A program made the translations under genes and the position numbers. A model generated the notes under the pieces. The model made no database searches. It was not told where the DNA came from and was given only the letters and a program-made list of their open reading frames with translations. A DNA stretch of 64,000 nucleotides from Cordia subcordata (lineage: Eukaryota; Streptophyta; Magnoliopsida; Boraginales; Cordiaceae), in the NCBI GenBank assembly GCA_028554755.1, contig JAPTOF010000016.1, positions 1,624,501 through 1,688,500 on the forward strand, in the 5' to 3' direction. This document shows, one piece after another, positions 61,001 through 64,000 of the stretch (positions within the stretch are counted from its first letter, which is position 1; every line of letters begins with the position of its first letter).

Positions 61001-61115
61001 AAATGGGATCTTTATCAGCTGGAAAAGCAGGGTCTGATGAATCAACACCTGAAGCTGAAACCAAGCAAGAATCATAAACCCATATGGGTATGAGAATCAA
61101 AATCAGAAGCTTCAT
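58063..61115 (-). CDS. Receptor-like protein kinase, At1g80640/At2g25220 type, 10 exons
   Basis: Exons in gene order: 61115-60965, 60316-60140, 60004-59754, 59661-59529, 59441-59378, 59285-59189, 59089-58987, 58599-58481, 58391-58302 and 58212-58063; 444 aa, all GT-AG. The N-terminal signal peptide covers about 22 residues, then a short Pro/Ser-rich ectodomain without LRRs. One membrane helix lies at about 69-95. The kinase domain starts near 150: glycine loop GEGGLGYVY (158-166), Lys179, Glu195, His274-Arg275-Asp276 with LKSSN, DFG at 294-296, and a VAPEY activation-loop end. It is an RD kinase with all catalytic residues, so it should be an active Ser/Thr kinase at the plasma membrane. The ligand is unknown. 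The ATG at 61115 was chosen because upstream codons in frame lack ATG. Confidence 0.94.
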
Positions 61116-61699
61116 ATCTTTTCTTTCTTGGGTTTCAACTTTCAAGGTGTATCATTTGAAGATTCTGTTTGTGTGTGTTTTTCTTTAAAGTGTTTGAACA
61201 GTGGCTGCTGCAAGTGTATAATGCATTTGTTATAATGTTTATGTGATGCTTATAATCTCATTGTGTGTCTGCTCTGCTGCTCCTGCTGTTGTTGTCTGCT
61301 CTTTTGCTTTTTTCATGTAATGCATATGGAAATGTACGTGCACTGTTTTCCTTTAATGTCTCTAAACAGCGGTGAGTATCGAATTACGACCTCTCTATTG
61401 TTTCCGCCTTTGTTACGCTCTCGAGTTCAAACTTTTTTTTTTAAACAAAATTGATATTATAAATATGACGAATAACTATTTAAATTTTCAAATTATTTGA
61501 TTCAAAATATTTGATTTAAATTATTAGTTATATTCGCATTATTTATTTATAAATTATTCAAATATCACTCACCAAACTAACGTAAAGAGAGTGGGATCAC
61601 CTCTGCAAAGGGCGTAACATCATCGTCGGGGGCACATGATACGACAAGCCAATGTGGGACAACTGCTTTGACATCATATTGACTTATTACTTACTATAT

Positions 61700-61923
61700 T
61701 GGCCCGTTTGGATTGGTTTTTTTGAAAAGCGTTTTTTTAACAGTTTTTAAAAAATAGTTTTTTTTAGAAGCTGAAAAATTTAGCTTTTAAAAAAAGTTGT
61801 ATTTGAACTTTTTTCAGAGTTTTAGCTTTTTTAAAAGTCAAACCAAATAGTTATTGCAAATTTGATGTAATTTTTTCGTGAAAAAAAGTGTTTTTTCTTG
61901 AAAAAAATCAATCCAAACAGGCC
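61700..61923. mobile_element. MITE of the GGGCCTGTTTGG family
   Basis: The ends GGCCCGTTTGGATTGG and CAATCCAAACAGGCC are inverted repeats. The flanks read TAT on both sides if the first T is counted as part of the element, so the duplication is less certain than in the other copies. Confidence 0.75.
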
Positions 61924-62409
61924 TATTATCTAAAAATTTAAATTTATAGTAAAAATATTGATATATTTAATTATTGTTTTAATGTGCTGAACATGTATGG
62001 TGTATTTGTTAGCTATGTCTCATAACTATGGGCAGTCAAATAGTAATTTTTTTATAATAAATATTATTTAATTCTTAATTAACTTATAACATGTATCTTT
62101 AACTCCATTTATTGTAATAAGGTGAATTGCTCGTCATAAAAAATATATATATTTTATATTATTCTCCGTGTAGTGTGCTGTGAGGCATTTTTGGCTTTTA
62201 CTACATTCAGATGGGACAGAAGGCTTTTGAAAAAAGCAGTCAAAAAAGTGAGTCTTTTGTATAGTTGTGCACGAAAAAGTGGAATAGGGTCACGTATCAC
62301 CCACTTTTATTTGGGCCTATATGTTTATGAAAATTTATACAAGGAAATCAATTTAATTAATTAATGTTTTCATTTTTAGTTCCAAAATAGTTTTCACATG
62401 CATCTACAA

Positions 62410-62632
62410 GGCCTTGTTTGATATGATTAATTTTTTTAAAAGCACTTCTTTTTTATAATTTTTTAAGGAAAGAGTTTGCTTGAAATTTTGAAATTTTTAA
62501 CTTCTAAAAAAAGTTAAATATTTCAGAGTTTCATTTTTTTTAAAAATCTAATCCAAATACTTCTTGAAAAAAAGACGTGTTATTTTTAAGAAAAATGTAT
62601 TTTATCATGAAAACAAGCCAATCCAAATAGGC
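62410..62632. mobile_element. Degenerate MITE of the GGGCCTGTTTGG family
   Basis: The left GGCCTTGTTTGATATG and right GCCAATCCAAATAGGC are decayed family ends. A second remnant with the same internal layout follows directly at about 62635-62820. Confidence 0.5.
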
Positions 62633-63413
62633 TTTTGTTCTATAACTTTTGAAAAAAATGCCTTTTTGAAAAGTTAAAAATTCTTAATTTTTGAAAAAAG
62701 TTAAATGTGAACTTTTTTTAAAAAAAAGTTAGACTAAATAATTATTATAAAAAGAATGTATTTTCACATAAAAATGCTTTTTCACGGAAAAAATTAAAGA
62801 GTCGTTTCAAACAAATTCTAAATTATATATATCGACGTAATATAAAAATAAACCTTTTACCTTTTTTTTAAAAAACCTCGTACTTGAAGCTTTTCAATGT
62901 ATAAGTAACTTTTTTTTTCTACCTTGATAGGTAGTGGAGATATCTTTTGATATAATACACGTACAACTTGACAAGTAAGTTTAATAGATTCATTAGTAGT
63001 TCTTATTGTTCACAAAAAAGTCTCAGTTTAGTGTTCATTATTTTAAAAGTGACTTATTTAGTATTCAATATTTGCAAAAAAAGTTAATTTAGTCTTTATT
63101 ATTTTAGAAGTAACTCACTGAATCTTTAATATTTTCAAAAAATATTAATTTTTGCAAAAAAAAAAAAAATCAACTTTCATACCCATCAATGGGTCAGTTG
63201 ATCATCACATGTTCATAATTTTTTACTACCAAGTGACTAAAACAACAGTGCCGCTAGTTGACTGTTGTCAAATGAAAAACTTGAATGGATATTAAAAAAC
63301 AAAATACAAATGCACAATCAGACATCACACCAACACCGGGTTATTTTTATTTTTAACCTTATTTTTTAATTTACTTCAAAAAATAACCCAGTTTTGAGGG
63401 GAGTAGCAAAAGT

Positions 63414-63920
63414 AGACTTTTCGAACTTATGAAGCCCGATCACGAATGTTGAAAACTCGATATCGGACTTCGAAAGTTCGAAAATATATTCGAATTACGA
63501 AACTTCGATATCGAACTTTATATTTTCTTGCTCGAACTTCAAAAGTTCGAAAGCATAAGTTCGAACTTTTGAAGTTCGAAAATAGGGTACTAGGGTTTGC
63601 AGGATTTTCTTACTCGAACTACAAAAGGTCGAAAGCATAACTTCGAACTTATGAAGTTCGAAAATAGGGTGCTAGGGTTTGCAGGATTCCTTCTGTGACG
63701 ATGTTGCGACGATGTGACGATGTGACGATGTTGCGATGATGTGCATTTTCGAACTTGTGAAGTTCGAAGTTCGAAAAATTCGAACTTTCGAAGTTCGAAA
63801 TTTTCAAACTTTCGAACTTCTGACTTGCGATTTTGTTGTTTCGAGTTTTTAAAATTCGAGTTAGGTTATAAGTCCAAACTCAGAATTTTAAAATCCGAAT
63901 TTCTAAGTTCGAATTTGTTA
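63414..63920. repeat. TTCGAA-rich repeat block
   Basis: About a dozen TTCGAA palindromes, mostly within AAGTTCGAA or GAACTTCGAA. Two 82-bp tandem units start near 63524 and 63605, each containing GAAGTTCGAAAATAGGGT and TAGGGTTTGCAGGATT. A short GACGATGT-type repeat lies at about 63695-63740. CpG density is high for this region. Confidence 0.8.
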
Positions 63921-63921
63921 C

Positions 63922-63928
63922 TATATAA
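63922..63928 (+). promoter_or_regulatory. Candidate TATA box at the window edge
   Basis: TATATAA followed by a C/T-rich stretch (CACACCCCACTTCTCCC), a layout typical of a plant core promoter. Any transcript it drives would start within the last 60 bases and its coding part lies outside the window. Tentative. Confidence 0.35.
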
Positions 63929-64000
63929 TGCACACCCCACTTCTCCCTTCATCATCTCGTTCCAAAATCACTAACCCTACAAACGTTCACACGATAAGTC

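Larger units (their letters stand above)
61116..64000. other. Intergenic region upstream of the receptor-like kinase
   Basis: The first few hundred bases hold the kinase promoter and leader. The rest has MITEs at 61700 and 62410, a further MITE-like remnant at about 62635-62820, and a TTCGAA-rich repeat block near the end. No gene is supported. Confidence 0.55.

Overview
The window is nuclear DNA of a flowering plant, almost certainly a eudicot. It is AT-rich and has GT-AG introns. Its genes belong to plant families: a QALGGH C2H2 zinc finger, an ERF003-type AP2/ERF, a PADRE/DUF4228 protein, a P3A proton pump and a plant receptor-like kinase. The intergenic DNA is full of plant MITEs, SINEs, TRIMs and one Copia retrotransposon. 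The species cannot be named from the sequence alone.

Eight host genes are supported. In order: an EAR-motif zinc-finger repressor (3133-3966, +); a mitochondrial MAM33/p32 glycoprotein (9931-14187, -, 3 exons); a PPPDE/DeSI-like isopeptidase (17508-19662, +, 3 exons); nucleoporin NUP96/SAR3 (22116-27337, -, 5 exons); an ERF003-like transcription factor (35872-36670, +, 2 exons); a plasma-membrane H+-ATPase (51677-55930, +, 14 exons); a PADRE/DUF4228 protein (56511-57119, -); and a receptor-like kinase of the At1g80640 type (58063-61115, -, 10 exons). Every exon set was rebuilt by hand from splice sites, reading frame and protein-family continuity. The resulting protein lengths (277, 252, 223, 1049, 193, 955, 202 and 444 aa) all fit their families.

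The genes are not an operon and have no obvious shared pathway. The proton pump and the PADRE gene are convergent. The PADRE and kinase genes follow each other on the minus strand, so 51.6-61.1 kb is a compact, MITE-poor gene block.

The rest is repeat-rich. A TNT1-type Copia element (38867-44439) has 332-bp LTRs, a perfect 5-bp target duplication and several disabling lesions. One PIF/Harbinger-like MITE family (ends GGGCCTGTTTGG) has about eleven copies. A second family (ends GAGGGTGTTTGGC) has at least four good copies. There is also a hAT-type MITE with an 8-bp duplication, a full tRNA-type SINE with a 16-bp duplication, SINE remnants and TRIM-like elements.

I found no clearly new multi-gene system. 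The points most worth a second look are: a 91-bp MITE whose target duplication coincides with the PADRE stop codon; a triplicated exon end inside the DeSI intron; a 13-fold TTGAC (W-box) cluster in the Copia leader; an apparent GC-AG intron at the end of the proton-pump gene; and transposon-in-transposon nests with readable empty sites.
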